The position numbers were made by a program, and so were the translations under genes. Positions 50,199-61,206 of a stretch of 64,000 bases of DNA are shown here, piece after piece (positions within the stretch are counted from its first letter, which is position 1; each line of letters starts with the position of its first letter). Origin of the DNA: AC-32 sp963736055 (GTDB lineage Bacteria; Actinomycetota; Thermoleophilia; Gaiellales; Gaiellaceae); the NCBI GenBank assembly GCA_963736055.1, contig CAVTNM010000008.1, forward strand, positions 1,736,001-1,800,000, given 5' to 3'. The notes beneath the pieces were generated by a model, which saw only the letters and a list, made by a program, of their open reading frames with translations, had not been told where the DNA came from and searched no databases.

Positions 50199-52109
50199 AT
50201 GGCAAAGACGATCGGCATCGATCTCGGCACGACCAACTCTTGCGTGGGCGTGATCGAGGGCGGCGAGCCGACGGTCGTCCCGAACGCCGAGGGCGGGCGC
50301 ACGACGCCGTCCGTCGTTGCGTTCACGAGTGACGGCCAGCGGCTCGTCGGGGCGCCCGCAAAGCGCCAGCAGGTGACGAATCCCCAGAACACCATCTTCT
50401 CGATCAAGCGCTTCATGGGCCGGAAGTTTGGCGAGGTCTCCGAGGAGATGAAGATCGTGCCGTACGAGGTCGTGGAGGGCCCGAACGGCGACGTGCGCGT
50501 GAAGGCCGGCGACAAGGAGTACGCGCCGCCGGAGATCAGCGCGATGATCCTCCAGAAGTTGAAGGCCGACGCCGAGGCGTACCTCGGCGAGACCGTCACC
50601 GACGCGGTAGTGACCGTCCCGGCCTACTTCAACAATGCGCAGCGCGAGGCGACCAAGGACGCCGGCAAGATCGCCGGCCTCAACGTCGTCCGCATCATCA
50701 ACGAGCCCACCGCGGCGGCGCTCGCCTACGGCCTCGACAAGGAGGCCTCGGATCACACGATCCTCGTCTTCGACCTCGGCGGTGGCACGTTCGACGTGTC
50801 GGTGCTCGAGCTCGGCGAGGGCGTCTTCGAGGTGAAGGCCACGAACGGCGACAACCACCTCGGCGGCGACAACTTCGACAAGGCGGTCGTCGACTGGATG
50901 GTCGCGGAGTTCAAGCGCGACCAGGGCATCGACCTCTCGCAGGACAAGATGGCCCTGCAGCGGCTCTACGAGGCTGCGGAGAAGGCGAAGATCGAGCTGT
51001 CGTCGACGATGACGACGCAGATCAACCTGCCCTTCGTGACCGCGACCCAGGAGGGCCCGAAGCACCTCGACCTGCAGCTCACGCGCGCCAAGCTCGACGA
51101 GCTCTCCGCGGAGCTGCTCGAGCGCACGGTCGGTCCGACGAAGCAGTGCCTGGCCGACGCCGGCCTGGACGCCTCGAAGATCGACCACGTCGTCCTCGTC
51201 GGCGGCATGACCCGCATGCCGGCAGTCGTCGACAAGGTCAAGGAGCTGATCGGCAAGGATCCCCACAAGGGCGTCAACCCGGACGAGGTCGTCGCAGTCG
51301 GCGCGGCCATCCAGGGCGGCGTGCTCCGTGGTGAGGTCAAGGACATCCTGCTCCTCGACGTCACGCCTCTCAGTCTCGGCATCGAGACCAAGGGCGGCGT
51401 CTTCACGAAGCTGATCGAGCGCAATACGACGATCCCGACGAAGAAGTCGGAGGTGTTCACGACGGCCGAGGACAACCAGCCCTCCGTCGAGGTGCACGTC
51501 CTCCAGGGCGAGTCGGAGATGGCGCTCTACAACAAGACGCTCGGCAAGTTCCAGCTCGTCGGCATCCCGCCGGCGCCTCGGGGCATGCCACAGGTCGAGG
51601 TCACCTTCGACATCGACGCGAACGGGATCATCAACGTCTCCGCCAAGGATCTCGGCACCGGCAACGAGCAGCAGATCCGCATCGAGGGCGGCTCGGGGCT
51701 CGCCGAGACCGAGGTCGAGCAGATGATCAAGGACGCAGAGGCGCATGCCGACGAGGCACGGAAGCTGCGCGAGCTCGCGGACGCGAAGAACCAGGCGGAG
51801 TCGCTCGCCTACGCGACCGAGAAGAGCCTCAAGGAGCACCGCGAGAAGCTCGACGAGGCCGAGGCCTCGACGATCGAGGGCCGCGTGATGGAGCTGAAGC
51901 AGGCGCTCGAGACCGACGACCTGGGCGACATCCGCGCCAAGACGGACGCGCTCCAGGAGGCCTCGCAGAAGCTGGCCGAGGCGGTCTACGCGCAGGCCGC
52001 GCAGGCCCAGCAGGCGTCGGCTTCCGGCGAGGGCAACGGCGCGACCGAGTCCGACGACGAGGTGATCGAGGACGCCGAGGTCGTCGACGAGGAGGCCAAG
52101 ACCTCGTGA
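50199..52109 (+). CDS. dnaK: chaperone DnaK (Hsp70)
   Basis: A 636-residue ATP-dependent chaperone. The ATPase domain shows IGIDLGTTNSCVGV at the N terminus, FDLGGGTFDVSVLE (about residue 190) and VVLVGGMTRMPAV (about 335). The substrate-binding domain begins near 390 (LLDVTPLSLGIETKGG), followed by the helical lid and an acidic Ser/Glu tail with Gln/Ala runs. The start has AAAGGAG about 8 nt upstream. It is the first gene of an overlapping dnaK-grpE-dnaJ-hspR-clpB operon. Confidence 0.97.
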   Translation: MAKTIGIDLGTTNSCVGVIEGGEPTVVPNAEGGRTTPSVVAFTSDGQRLVGAPAKRQQVTNPQNTIFSIKRFMGRKFGEVSEEMKIVPYEVVEGPNGDVRVKAGDKEYAPPEISAMILQKLKADAEAYLGETVTDAVVTVPAYFNNAQREATKDAGKIAGLNVVRIINEPTAAALAYGLDKEASDHTILVFDLGGGTFDVSVLELGEGVFEVKATNGDNHLGGDNFDKAVVDWMVAEFKRDQGIDLSQDKMALQRLYEAAEKAKIELSSTMTTQINLPFVTATQEGPKHLDLQLTRAKLDELSAELLERTVGPTKQCLADAGLDASKIDHVVLVGGMTRMPAVVDKVKELIGKDPHKGVNPDEVVAVGAAIQGGVLRGEVKDILLLDVTPLSLGIETKGGVFTKLIERNTTIPTKKSEVFTTAEDNQPSVEVHVLQGESEMALYNKTLGKFQLVGIPPAPRGMPQVEVTFDIDANGIINVSAKDLGTGNEQQIRIEGGSGLAETEVEQMIKDAEAHADEARKLRELADAKNQAESLAYATEKSLKEHREKLDEAEASTIEGRVMELKQALETDDLGDIRAKTDALQEASQKLAEAVYAQAAQAQQASASGEGNGATESDDEVIEDAEVVDEEAKTS

Positions 52110-52612
52110 CCGACGAACCGCGGGCGAACGCCGCAGACGTAGAGCTCGAGGAGCGCCTGGCATCGCTCGAGGCCGAGCGGGACGAGTACCTGAACGACCT
52201 CAAGCGGGTCGCGGCCGAGTTCGAGAACTACCGCAAGCGGGTCACGCGCGACCAGGAGAGCCTGGTCGCGCGTGCCCACGAGCGGCTCGTGAAGGAGCTC
52301 CTGCCCGTGCTCGACGACCTCGAGCGGGCGCTGGCCGCGGCCGAGCTGCACGAGGAGGCAAAACTCGAGGAGGGCGTGCGCCTCGTGCACCGGGAGCTGC
52401 GGTCGGCCCTCGACCGCGAGGGCCTGGCCGAGATCGAGACCAACGGGCACTTCGACCCGCACGTCCACGAGGCGCTGCTTTCCCAGCCCTCGGAGGCGGA
52501 GGAGGGCTCCGTGCTCGAGGTGCTGCAGAAGGGCTACAGGCTCGGCGATCACGTCCTGCGCCCGGCCCGCGTGGTGATCGCGGCGCCACAGGAGGAGGCC
52601 GGTGGCCGTTAA
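52106..52612 (+). CDS. grpE: nucleotide exchange factor GrpE
   Basis: A 168-residue protein. The N-terminal coiled coil (EERLASLEAERDEYLNDLKRVAAEFENYRKR) and the beta-rich C terminus (GHFDPHVHEALL, LQKGYRLGDHVLRPARVVI) are typical. It releases ADP from DnaK. The GTG overlaps the dnaK stop (GTGA), and the gene end overlaps dnaJ by 11 bp. Confidence 0.95.
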   Translation: MTDEPRANAADVELEERLASLEAERDEYLNDLKRVAAEFENYRKRVTRDQESLVARAHERLVKELLPVLDDLERALAAAELHEEAKLEEGVRLVHRELRSALDREGLAEIETNGHFDPHVHEALLSQPSEAEEGSVLEVLQKGYRLGDHVLRPARVVIAAPQEEAGGR

Positions 52613-53696
52613 GGACCTCTACGAGACGCTCGGCGTCGCGCGGGGGGCGGACCAGGACGAGATCAAGAAGGCCTATCGCAAGCTCGCGAGGCAGTACCAC
52701 CCCGACGCGAATCCCGGCGACGACTCGGCCGAGGAGCGCTTCAAGGAGGTGCAGTCGGCCTACGACGTGCTCTCCGACCCGGAGAAGCGCAAGCAGTACG
52801 ACGCGTTCGGCTCCGCCAACGGACGTGGCCCGAGCGGGCCGGGCCCAGGAGGGTTCCGGTTCGACACCGAGGGGTTCGACCTCGGCGACTTGAGCGACCT
52901 CTTCGGCGGACTCTTCGGAGCGCGCGGAGGGGCCCAGCGGCAGGAGCGGGGCCAGCGCGGGCACGACCTCGAGGTCGAGGTCAGGCTGTCGTTCGAGGAC
53001 TCGCTGCGGGGGGTCGAGACCACGATCCCCGTCGAGCTCGAGACCGCCTGTCGCGAGTGCGGTGGCTCCGGCGCGAGGCCCGGCACCGCGCCGACGCTCT
53101 GCCCCGTGTGCCACGGGCGAGGCGTCACGTCCGAGAGTCAGGGCCTGTTCGCGCTCTCGCAGCCGTGCCCGCGCTGTCGCGGGAACGGCACCGTGATCGA
53201 GGACCCGTGCCCGAACTGCCGGGGTACGGGGCGCGAGCGGAGAACGAAGCGCTACACGGTCAAGATCCCCGCGGGCGTGAAGGACGGCTCGAAGATCCGC
53301 CTGCGCGGCAAGGGCGAGGCAGGCTGGGGCGGCGCGGAGGCGGGCGACCTGTTCGTCGTCACGCGGGTCGCGCCCTCGAAGGTCTTCACCCGGCGCGGCG
53401 ACGACCTCGTCGTCGACGTGCCGGTCACCTACCCCGAGGCGGCGCTCGGCGCGACCGTCGAGGTGCCGACCCCCGAGGGTTCCGTCACCGTGAAGGTGAA
53501 GCAAGGCACCGAGGACGGCACGCTTCTGCGCGTCAAGGGAAGAGGCGCCCCGAAGCTGAAGGGCTCCGGCAAGGGCGACCTCCTTGCGCGCGTGAAGCTG
53601 ACCGTCCCGAAGAAGCTCTCCAAGGCCGAGAAGGAAGCCGTCGAGGCGCTCCAGAAGGCGACCAAGCACAACCCGCGGGAGGGCCTGGGCGTATGA
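52602..53696 (+). CDS. dnaJ: co-chaperone DnaJ
   Basis: A 364-residue type I Hsp40. The J domain holds HPD in RQYHPDANPGD (about residues 34-36), then a Gly/Phe-rich segment (about 70-115). A zinc domain with four CxxCxGxG repeats (CRECGGSG, CPVCHGRG, CPRCRGNG, CPNCRGTG) spans about 150-210, followed by the C-terminal binding domain. The GTG at 52602 overlaps grpE. Confidence 0.95.
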   Translation: MAVKDLYETLGVARGADQDEIKKAYRKLARQYHPDANPGDDSAEERFKEVQSAYDVLSDPEKRKQYDAFGSANGRGPSGPGPGGFRFDTEGFDLGDLSDLFGGLFGARGGAQRQERGQRGHDLEVEVRLSFEDSLRGVETTIPVELETACRECGGSGARPGTAPTLCPVCHGRGVTSESQGLFALSQPCPRCRGNGTVIEDPCPNCRGTGRERRTKRYTVKIPAGVKDGSKIRLRGKGEAGWGGAEAGDLFVVTRVAPSKVFTRRGDDLVVDVPVTYPEAALGATVEVPTPEGSVTVKVKQGTEDGTLLRVKGRGAPKLKGSGKGDLLARVKLTVPKKLSKAEKEAVEALQKATKHNPREGLGV

Positions 53697-53890
53697 GGCT
53701 CGGGATCGTCGCGCTCGTGACCGGTCTTGCGCTCTACCTCGCCGCGGCGACCGCGCGTCTCGGCCCGTATCGCAGCGACGCCCAGCCCGGCTGGCTGACG
53801 AGCCTCTGGCTGGTCGCGACGGTTCTCGTGGTCGTCGGCCTCGTCGTAATGGTGAACACCGCGGTGCGCGTCCACCGGGAGCGGTCGTGA
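53693..53890 (+). CDS. small two-helix membrane protein in the dnaK operon
   Basis: A 65-residue protein with two hydrophobic helices (LGIVALVTGLALYLAAATA and LWLVATVLVVVGLVVMVN) separated by a short loop and ending in a basic RVHRERS. The ATG overlaps the dnaJ stop (ATGA) and its stop overlaps the hspR start, so it is clearly part of the operon. No known family. Its position between dnaJ and hspR is unusual. Confidence 0.7.
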   Translation: MRLGIVALVTGLALYLAAATARLGPYRSDAQPGWLTSLWLVATVLVVVGLVVMVNTAVRVHRERS

Positions 53891-54248
53891 TGGACGAGCG
53901 GCCGATCTACATGATCTCCGTCGCCGCCGAGCTCGTCGGGATGCACCCGCAGACGCTGCGCATGTACGAGCAGAAGGGGCTCGTACGGCCCAAGCGGACC
54001 GCCGGGAACACCCGCCTCTACTCCGAAGCCGACCTCGAGCGGCTGCGGCTGATCCAGCGCCTCACGACCGAGCTCGGGCTGAACCTCGCCGGCGTGGAGG
54101 CCGTGCTCGATCTCGAAGAGCAGCTGCAGCGGATGCAAGCGCGGATGGAACGGCTCGAGCGCGAGATGCGCGACGCGATCCAGCAGGTGCACAAGCAGTA
54201 CCGGCGCGAGCTCGTGCTCTACGACCCGACCCGACTACCCACACCTAG

Positions 54249-54267
<19 letters not shown>
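53890..54267 (+). CDS. hspR: MerR-family heat-shock repressor HspR
   Basis: About 125 residues. The MerR-type DNA-binding region is YMISVAAELVGMHPQTLRMYEQKGLVRPKRTAGNTRLYSEADLERL (about residues 7-52), followed by a long dimerisation coiled coil (QLQRMQARMERLEREMRDAI). This is the HspR pattern that represses dnaK/clpB operons through HAIR elements with DnaK as co-repressor. The ATG at 53890 overlaps the previous stop as TGATG; a GTG at 53887 is equally possible. Its 3' end overlaps clpB by 19 bp. Confidence 0.9.
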
Positions 54268-56723
<2,456 letters not shown>

Positions 56724-56740
56724 CCCGATACCGTAGCCCC

Positions 56741-57517
56741 GTGGCCAGAAAGGGCATGAAGGAGCCACTCCCGCCGCCGCTGCCGCCCGAGACCCGGACG
56801 GTCGGCCAGGTGGTGGCCGAGGGGCTTCGGCTGTACGGGCGGCGGTTCTGGCCTGCGCTCGGCCTCGGCCTGCCGATCGGGATCTTCGGGGCCGGCGTGA
56901 CGGCTCTTGACGGCCGGACCGAGGAGGTGGTCAGCGTCCTCGTCGGCGCTCCGCTCGTCACGCTGTCGTACGTCGGCGCGGCTGTGCTGGTCGCCGACCG
57001 GCCGGTCGAACGGCGCCGGCTAGTGACCGCCTTCGTCGCGGGCCTGATCGTGTTCGTGCCGTTCCCCGCGCTCGTCTACTTCTACGTGCTGCCCGCGATC
57101 GCGTGGCTGGCGCTCGTCGGGCTCTGCGTCCCGGCCGCCGTGCTCGAGGGTGGGGGCGTCGTCGAGTCGCTCAGGCGCGGCTACCGCCTCGGTCGGGCGG
57201 ACTACGTCCACTCGCTCGGCTCGATGGCGACGCTGGGGATCACGTTCTACCTGAGCACGCGCGTGATGGCCCTGGCGCTGAACGCCGGCAGCGGCCAGGC
57301 CGCCGAGATCGCCCGCCCGCTGGCGGAAGGCGTGCTCTGGCCGGTCGTCGTTCTCGGGTCCTGCCTGCTCTACTTCGACCAGGTTGCCCGGTTAAAGTCG
57401 GGCCCCCGACGGAGGAGGAGCCGCGATGCCGACCTACATCATGCTCACGAGCCTGACCGCCCAGGGCGTCCAGACCCTGAAGGCGAACCCCGACCGGCTA
57501 CGGGAGGTCAACCGTGA
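56741..57517 (+). CDS. membrane protein, unknown function
   Basis: Up to 258 residues with about five or six helices (for example GLIVFVPFPALVYFYVL and WLALVGLCVPAAVLEG). The segment RRGYRLGRADYVHSLGSMATLG resembles YciC-like or glycerophosphoryl-type membrane families only loosely. The GTG start has TACCGT 6 nt upstream. The last 31 codons overlap the GYD gene by 92 bp. Dropping one C from the CCC near 57387-57389 would give a stop at about 57394, so the true end may be there. Confidence 0.65.
   Translation: MARKGMKEPLPPPLPPETRTVGQVVAEGLRLYGRRFWPALGLGLPIGIFGAGVTALDGRTEEVVSVLVGAPLVTLSYVGAAVLVADRPVERRRLVTAFVAGLIVFVPFPALVYFYVLPAIAWLALVGLCVPAAVLEGGGVVESLRRGYRLGRADYVHSLGSMATLGITFYLSTRVMALALNAGSGQAAEIARPLAEGVLWPVVVLGSCLLYFDQVARLKSGPRRRRSRDADLHHAHEPDRPGRPDPEGEPRPATGGQP
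57393..57398 (+). promoter_or_regulatory. possible -10 box for the GYD gene
   Basis: TAAAGT, 27 nt before the ATG at 57426, followed by GTCGGG/CCCGAC (57397-57410) and a GGAGGAGG ribosome-binding site at 57411-57418. Confidence 0.35.
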
Positions 57518-57710
57518 CGTCGAGGAGCTCGGCGCCAAGGTAGTGCACCAGTGGGCGACCCTCGGGCCGTTCGACTTCGTCAACGTGGTCGAGGCGCCCG
57601 ATGCGGAGACGATCGCCCGTGTCTCGGTAGCGCTGGGCGCCCGCGGGAGCGCGAAGCTCCAGACGCTGACCGCGCTCTCGATCGACCAGTTCCTCGGCTC
57701 GGTCACCTAG
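57426..57710 (+). CDS. GYD-domain protein
   Basis: A 94-residue ferredoxin-like protein of the GYD family (PF08734): YIMLTSLTAQGVQTLKANPDRL, then LGPFDFVNVVEAPDAETIARVSVALGARGSAKLQTLTAL. The usual GxYD motif appears as GPFDFV. Small alpha-beta proteins of unknown function, possibly oligomeric. Strong GGAGGAGG upstream. It converges with psuG and the coding ends overlap by 8 bp. Confidence 0.85.
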   Translation: MPTYIMLTSLTAQGVQTLKANPDRLREVNRDVEELGAKVVHQWATLGPFDFVNVVEAPDAETIARVSVALGARGSAKLQTLTALSIDQFLGSVT

Positions 57711-58602
57711 CCGCGTCGGCGACCGCGACCTGCGCGGCCAGGCCCGCGTTCGCGACGATCAGGTCCCTGTTCACCGCGAGCGTGCGACCGTCGCTGCGCT
57801 CGTGCAGGAACGAGAGCACGAACGGAGTCACGTCTTGACCGGTGACGCCGCGTTCCGCGGCGGTTGCCAGGGCTTCCTCGGTCATCGCCTCGGCGTCGTC
57901 GATCGTCTCGTCCGCCGGCCGGCCGAGCAGAAGCGCGGCCCCGCCGAGGCCCCAGTGAGCCTGCGCGATGCGCGCCGCCTCATCGGGCTCCTCGACGCGG
58001 GCCGAGACCGGAGGCCCGTCGCCGGCGCTGTAGAAGAGCGGCAGCGCGTCGGTGCGGAAGCCGAGCACCGGCACGCCGAGCGACTCGAGCAGCTCCGCGG
58101 TCGCGGGCACGTCGAGTAGCGACTTCACGCCCGAGGACACGACGAGGGTGCGCGTGCGGGCGAGCTCGGCAAGGTCGGCGGAGACGTCGGGCAGCGCGGC
58201 GAACCCGCGGTGGACGCCGCCGATCCCGCCGGTGCCCATGAAGCGGATATCGGCCGCCCGGCAGGCCACCAGCGTGCCGCCGACGGTCGTCGCTCCGACG
58301 ACGCCCTGCGCCGCGCAGGCACCGAGGTCCCGCGGCCCGGCCTTTCGTGCCTCCTGACCTGCCTCGCCGAAGCGCGCGAGCTCGTCTTCGCGGAGCCCGA
58401 CGACGACGGCGCCGTCAAGCACACCGACCGTTGCGGGCACGGCTCCTTCGGACCTGACCCGCGACTCCGCCTCGAGCCCCACCTCCACCCCCACCCCGGG
58501 TGGGAAACCGTGTGCGACGAGCGTAGTCTCGAGCGCCACGACCGGGTCGCCGTCGTGGAGGGCTTGTGACACCTCCGGCGCGATTCGGAGCAGATCGGTC
58601 AC
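57703..58602 (-). CDS. psuG: pseudouridine-5'-phosphate glycosidase
   Basis: A 299-residue enzyme that reversibly splits pseudouridine 5'-phosphate to uracil and ribose 5-phosphate. Motifs DPVVALETTLVAHGFPPG, TVGGTLVACRAADIRFMGTGGIGGVHRG and SSGVKSLLDVPATAELLESLGVPV are diagnostic, including the Lys and Asp of the active site. The GTG start overlaps the kinase stop (GTGA), so kinase and glycosidase are co-translated as in known psuKG pairs. Confidence 0.92.
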   Translation of the reverse strand: MTDLLRIAPEVSQALHDGDPVVALETTLVAHGFPPGVGVEVGLEAESRVRSEGAVPATVGVLDGAVVVGLREDELARFGEAGQEARKAGPRDLGACAAQGVVGATTVGGTLVACRAADIRFMGTGGIGGVHRGFAALPDVSADLAELARTRTLVVSSGVKSLLDVPATAELLESLGVPVLGFRTDALPLFYSAGDGPPVSARVEEPDEAARIAQAHWGLGGAALLLGRPADETIDDAEAMTEEALATAAERGVTGQDVTPFVLSFLHERSDGRTLAVNRDLIVANAGLAAQVAVADAAR

Positions 58603-59417
58603 GGAACGGCCCCCAGCTGCCCGACGCAGCGCGCGGCCGCCTCGAGGCCGAGCTCGATCCCGCCGACGAGGAAGCCGGCGGCCAGCGCGTCTCCCGCTCC
58701 CGTCGTGTCGACGACGGCAGAGCCCAGCGGAGCGTGCTCCCGGACGCCGTCCGTCGTCCTCACCTCGACGCCGCGCGAGCCACGCTTCACCACCGAGGTC
58801 TCCGCCAGGGCATACGCGCCGCCGACCATCTCCCACTCGGGCTCGTTGGCGAAGACCACGTTCGGGCCCAGAGCATCGAGGTTTGCCCGGAAGCGGTCGG
58901 CGCCGTACTCGCGGATCGAGCTCCATGAAGAGAGGTCCACGCTGATCGATGCTCCTCGTGCGCGCGCGAGTGCGCTCGCTGCGAGCGCCGCCTCGGCGAT
59001 CGGCTCGGCGAGCAGGCTGTAACCGGACACGTGCAGGCCGGAGCAGCCGTCGAACCAATGTGGCTCGAGCTCGTCGGGCGAAAGTTCCGGCGAGACTCCG
59101 CGGTCGGTCGCCATCGTCCGCTCGCCGTCGTCGCCCACGAGCGCGACCACGATGCCGGTCCGGCCTGCGACGACCGGACCCACGAGCTCGACCCCGCGCC
59201 CGGCGACGAGCGACCGTGCGAGCGCTCCGGCCGGGTCGTCCGCGCTCCTGGCGACGCAGCGTGCCCTCGAGCCGAGCTCTGCGATCCAGGCTGCGACGTT
59301 GGCCGCCTGGCCGCCGGTCGCGAGCCTCGTCTCCACCGGGCTGTCGGCGCCGGGGGCAAGTGGTTGCGCCGCCCGCACCACGACGTCGAGCAGCAGGTCG
59401 CCGAGGGTGCAGATCAC
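58599..59417 (-). CDS. psuK: PfkB-family kinase, probable pseudouridine kinase
   Basis: A 272-residue ribokinase-fold enzyme. The N-terminal GDLLLDVVV and ATGGQAANVAAWIAELG bind the sugar, and DTTGAGDALAAGFLVGG (about residue 235) carries the catalytic Asp and anion hole. On its own it could be any ribokinase-like kinase; coupling to psuG makes pseudouridine the likely substrate. It is divergently transcribed from a small gene 22 bp away, with a TAGGCT box 6 nt before the GTG. Confidence 0.85.
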   Translation of the reverse strand: MICTLGDLLLDVVVRAAQPLAPGADSPVETRLATGGQAANVAAWIAELGSRARCVARSADDPAGALARSLVAGRGVELVGPVVAGRTGIVVALVGDDGERTMATDRGVSPELSPDELEPHWFDGCSGLHVSGYSLLAEPIAEAALAASALARARGASISVDLSSWSSIREYGADRFRANLDALGPNVVFANEPEWEMVGGAYALAETSVVKRGSRGVEVRTTDGVREHAPLGSAVVDTTGAGDALAAGFLVGGIELGLEAAARCVGQLGAVP

Positions 59418-59423
59418 GGGCCG

Positions 59424-59433
59424 AGCCTACAAT
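59424..59433. promoter_or_regulatory. overlapping divergent -10 boxes
   Basis: TACAAT on the plus strand (59428-59433) is 6 nt before the ATG at 59440. TAGGCT on the minus strand (59429-59424) is 6 nt before the GTG at 59417. The entire gap is 22 bp. Confidence 0.55.
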
Positions 59434-59439
59434 CGCGCC

Positions 59440-59625
59440 ATGGACCGGGAGATGCAGTCCGGACGGCTACGCTCGTTTCTGATCGGCGGGCTGGTGGGTG
59501 CCTCGGCCGTGCTCGCCGCGGTACGGCGCAAGCGGCAGCGGCCGCGCCAGACGCCTCCGGGCCTCGCCGCCTTCGAGGACGCGCCCTGCTACCGCGAGAC
59601 CCTGGAACGCGAGCGCAGGACTTGA
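59440..59625 (+). CDS. small single-pass membrane protein
   Basis: A 61-residue protein: a short charged N terminus, one helix (SFLIGGLVGASAVLAAV), then a very basic stretch (RRKRQRPRQ) and an acidic/Cys tail. It has a near-perfect leaderless promoter (TACAAT, 6 nt before the ATG), which supports expression. Function unknown. Confidence 0.6.
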   Translation: MDREMQSGRLRSFLIGGLVGASAVLAAVRRKRQRPRQTPPGLAAFEDAPCYRETLERERRT

Positions 59626-59714
59626 GCCTGCACGGGCTTGTCTGCCGCGCTGCGAACGCATTCGACCCCGGCCGCCCCTGAGGCGCCGCCTGAGGCCGTT
59701 GCTAATGTCCGAAC

Positions 59715-59993
59715 GTGCCCATCTACGAGTACCGTTGCCCGAACGGACACGTGTTCGAGCTCTTCCAGCGCATGGGCGACGCCCAGCCTGAGGTCTGCGA
59801 GGTGTGCGGGGAGGGGCCGGTCGAGCGCGTGCTCTACCCCGTTGCCGTGCACTTCAAGGGCTCGGGGTTCTACTCGACCGACTACGGGCGCGGCTCCCGC
59901 AAGAAGGAGTCGTCCTCGACGGACGGCGACAGCGCCGGTGACGGCGACTCGAAGAAGCCGAAGGAAGAGAAGAAGAAGGCCGCCGAGGCTTAG
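59715..59993 (+). CDS. FmdB-type zinc ribbon protein
   Basis: A 92-residue protein. The N-terminal FmdB/CxxC zinc ribbon is PIYEYRCPNGHVFELFQRMGD followed by CEVCGEGPVERVLYPVAVHFKGSGFYSTDYG, with Cys at about residues 8, 28 and 31 and His likely completing the site (first knuckle C-x2-GH). The C-terminal 30 residues are low-complexity Ser/Lys/Glu/Asp. The family includes regulators of formamidase and amidase genes. Its stop TAG overlaps the stop of the convergent LytR gene. Confidence 0.87.
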   Translation: MPIYEYRCPNGHVFELFQRMGDAQPEVCEVCGEGPVERVLYPVAVHFKGSGFYSTDYGRGSRKKESSSTDGDSAGDGDSKKPKEEKKKAAEA

Positions 59994-61183
59994 CCGCTTG
60001 ACGGCGCGGGGTTGCCGATGAGGCAGCCCGGTGGGTAGGTGTCGCCGCTGGGAGCTGGAGGCTGCACCGCGGAGCGCCCGAGCACCATCAGGATTACCTT
60101 CGCGTTGTCCTCGCTCGGAGTGATGTCGCCACCCGTCGAGATTCCGCCCAGCCGACAGTGGATCGTCCGGTCGGCCCGGAACTTGTTCCAGCCGAGCGAG
60201 AGGAACTGATTCGCCGACAGGTCGGTCGCGAGCGGCTTGAGCAGGTCGCCGCCGATCAACGGCAGGCGCATGAAGGTGTGGAAGCTCGCGAGCTTGGTCA
60301 GCAGCGCCTGCAGCACCTGCTGGTTGCGCTCGCCGCGCGAGATGTCGCTGTCGGCCGGATTGAGCGCGTTCTTGCGCACGCGCGAGTAGATCAGCGCCCG
60401 GCGGCCGTCCAGATGCTGCCGCCCCTTGGCGAAATGCCACCCCGGCCACCGCGCGCAGCGGGCCTCGGTGCCGTAGGGGCAGTCGAACTTCGACAGTATC
60501 GGTCGACTGACGACGACGTCGATTCCGCCGATCTTGTCGATCAGATCCTTGAACTGGGCGAAGTTCACGACCACGAGGTGGTTGACCGGGATCGTCGTGT
60601 ACGCCGAGACGGTGCGTGCCGCCAGGCGCGGCCCGCCGATCTGGAAGGCAGTCGTGATCTTGCTCTCGCCGTAGCCGGGTATCGGGACACGGAGATCGCG
60701 AGGGATCGAGAGGTAGTACAGGCGCCCGTGATCGGGATCGGTGCGCAGGAGCGTGATCGAGTCGGAGTGGCGGTCGCCGCTGCGCGAAGCCGCGGCGGAA
60801 TGGTCGGTCCCGAGCAGGAGGATCGTGCTCGAGTTCGAGATGAGCGACCCGTTGTCGGCAGCGAGCACGTTCTTGGCCGTCTGCGGCAAACGCTTGTTGG
60901 CGGACGAGACGCCGCTGCGGAACGTCAGGTAGCCGAGCACGGTCCAGACGAGGAAGAAGAGGACGATCAGGACGAGGGCGATCGTCAACTCGCGGCCCCA
61001 GCGGATCTGCCGCGGCCGGCGGGTGGCCGGCTTCGGGCCAGGGCCGCGGTATGCCCTCTTGCCGTCCCGTTCGGGCCGCGCGCGCGGCGGCGCCTTCTCG
61101 GGTCTTCCGACTGTCGGGACGCGTCCCTTCGTCCGGCCGCCGCGGTAGAGGCGATAGGGCTTCTCTCCGCCGGGCGATGCCAT
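59990..61183 (-). CDS. LytR-CpsA-Psr family cell-wall ligase
   Basis: A 397-residue protein with a basic cytoplasmic N terminus, one transmembrane helix (about residues 62-84) and an extracellular LCP domain: STILLLGTDHS, then RHSDSITLLRTD with the catalytic Asp/Arg, YLSIPRDLRVPIPGYGESKITTAFQ, and RALIYSRVRK. LCP proteins attach wall polymers (teichoic acid, arabinogalactan and the like) to peptidoglycan. Start ATG 61183 is chosen because TACCAT lies 10 nt upstream; ATG 61204 is the alternative and would leave 2 bp to the divergent ROK gene. Confidence 0.88.
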   Translation of the reverse strand: MASPGGEKPYRLYRGGRTKGRVPTVGRPEKAPPRARPERDGKRAYRGPGPKPATRRPRQIRWGRELTIALVLIVLFFLVWTVLGYLTFRSGVSSANKRLPQTAKNVLAADNGSLISNSSTILLLGTDHSAAASRSGDRHSDSITLLRTDPDHGRLYYLSIPRDLRVPIPGYGESKITTAFQIGGPRLAARTVSAYTTIPVNHLVVVNFAQFKDLIDKIGGIDVVVSRPILSKFDCPYGTEARCARWPGWHFAKGRQHLDGRRALIYSRVRKNALNPADSDISRGERNQQVLQALLTKLASFHTFMRLPLIGGDLLKPLATDLSANQFLSLGWNKFRADRTIHCRLGGISTGGDITPSEDNAKVILMVLGRSAVQPPAPSGDTYPPGCLIGNPAPSSG

Positions 61184-61192
61184 CCGGCGGCG

Positions 61193-61199
61193 TATGGTA
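61193..61199. promoter_or_regulatory. overlapping divergent -10 boxes
   Basis: TATGGT (plus, 61193-61198) is 8 nt before the ROK GTG at 61207. TACCAT (minus, 61199-61194) is 10 nt before the LCP ATG at 61183. It is the third such arrangement in the window, with a larger spacer. Confidence 0.35.
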
Positions 61200-61206
61200 G
61201 CCATGC

